A stretch of 45,825 nucleotides of DNA, taken from IMG/VR virus record IMGVR_UViG_3300009502_000083, positions 1 through 45,825 of that record. One strand, 5' to 3'. Below the pieces are notes generated by a model. The model was given only the letters and a program-made list of their open reading frames with translations. It made no database searches and was not told the DNA's origin. Origin of the DNA: a virus. Shown here one piece after another: positions 45,777 to 45,825 of the stretch (positions are counted from its first letter, which is position 1; each line of letters starts with the position of its first letter). The position numbers and the translations under genes are program-made.

Positions 45777-45825
45777 TTGTATCTTACAAATAAACCCCAA
45801 CGTTGAACATTTTTAACATAAAATA

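Overview
The window is a piece of a large tailed-phage genome of the T4 (myovirus) type with a strongly AT-rich sequence. The T4-like core is unambiguous: UvsW helicase, gp55 late sigma factor, gp47/gp46 recombination nuclease, gp45 clamp, gp44/gp62 clamp loader, family-B DNA polymerase, ATP DNA ligase, RNA ligase and ThyX. Most genes lack a clear Shine-Dalgarno sequence and follow A/T-rich leaders, and the putative promoters end in TATATT. Both would suit a Bacteroidetes host, but the host assignment is inference.

Layout. 1-1329: end of a virion module (repeat-tailed partial protein, ART-like protein, tail-tube-fold protein). 1340-12034: recombination, late-sigma, clamp and clamp-loader genes, with a thermonuclease, a glycosyltransferase and a ModE-like wHTH protein. 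12068-17769: ThyX, a first minus-strand nuclease cassette, a DnaQ-type exonuclease and DNA polymerase. 18146-21487: a tight sugar/surface cassette (GT34-like transferase, SDR epimerase, FkbM methyltransferase, split transketolase). 21476-23551, minus strand: GH19 endolysin and an Nramp metal transporter. 23681-26311: DNA ligase and a stand-alone BRCT protein. 26308-45776: an accessory region of small plus-strand genes, broken by three more minus-strand nuclease cassettes and containing four C-type-lectin-like (DUF1566/Lcl-like) genes with matched hypervariable 3' ends, an Rnl5-like RNA ligase, a second glycosyltransferase and a phosphoesterase.

Regulation appears split by strand. Plus-strand transcription units start behind a repeated promoter-like motif (TTG, 19-21 nt, TATATT or TATACT). 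All six minus-strand genes or cassettes lie behind an exact TATAAATA octamer, the T4 late-promoter sequence expected to be read by the gp55 sigma factor encoded at 3418.

The two most unusual signals are these. (1) Four 135-nt variable repeats look like targets of a diversity-generating retroelement, although no reverse transcriptase or template repeat is in the window. (2) A family of four minus-strand cassettes encodes tandem zinc-ribbon repeats joined to exchangeable nuclease domains. Each cassette carries a divergent promoter pair and a 31-nt hairpin whose outer stem shows compensatory changes.

No tRNA, rRNA, CRISPR array or insertion sequence was recognised. No stretch longer than about 300 bases is without a gene or pseudogene.
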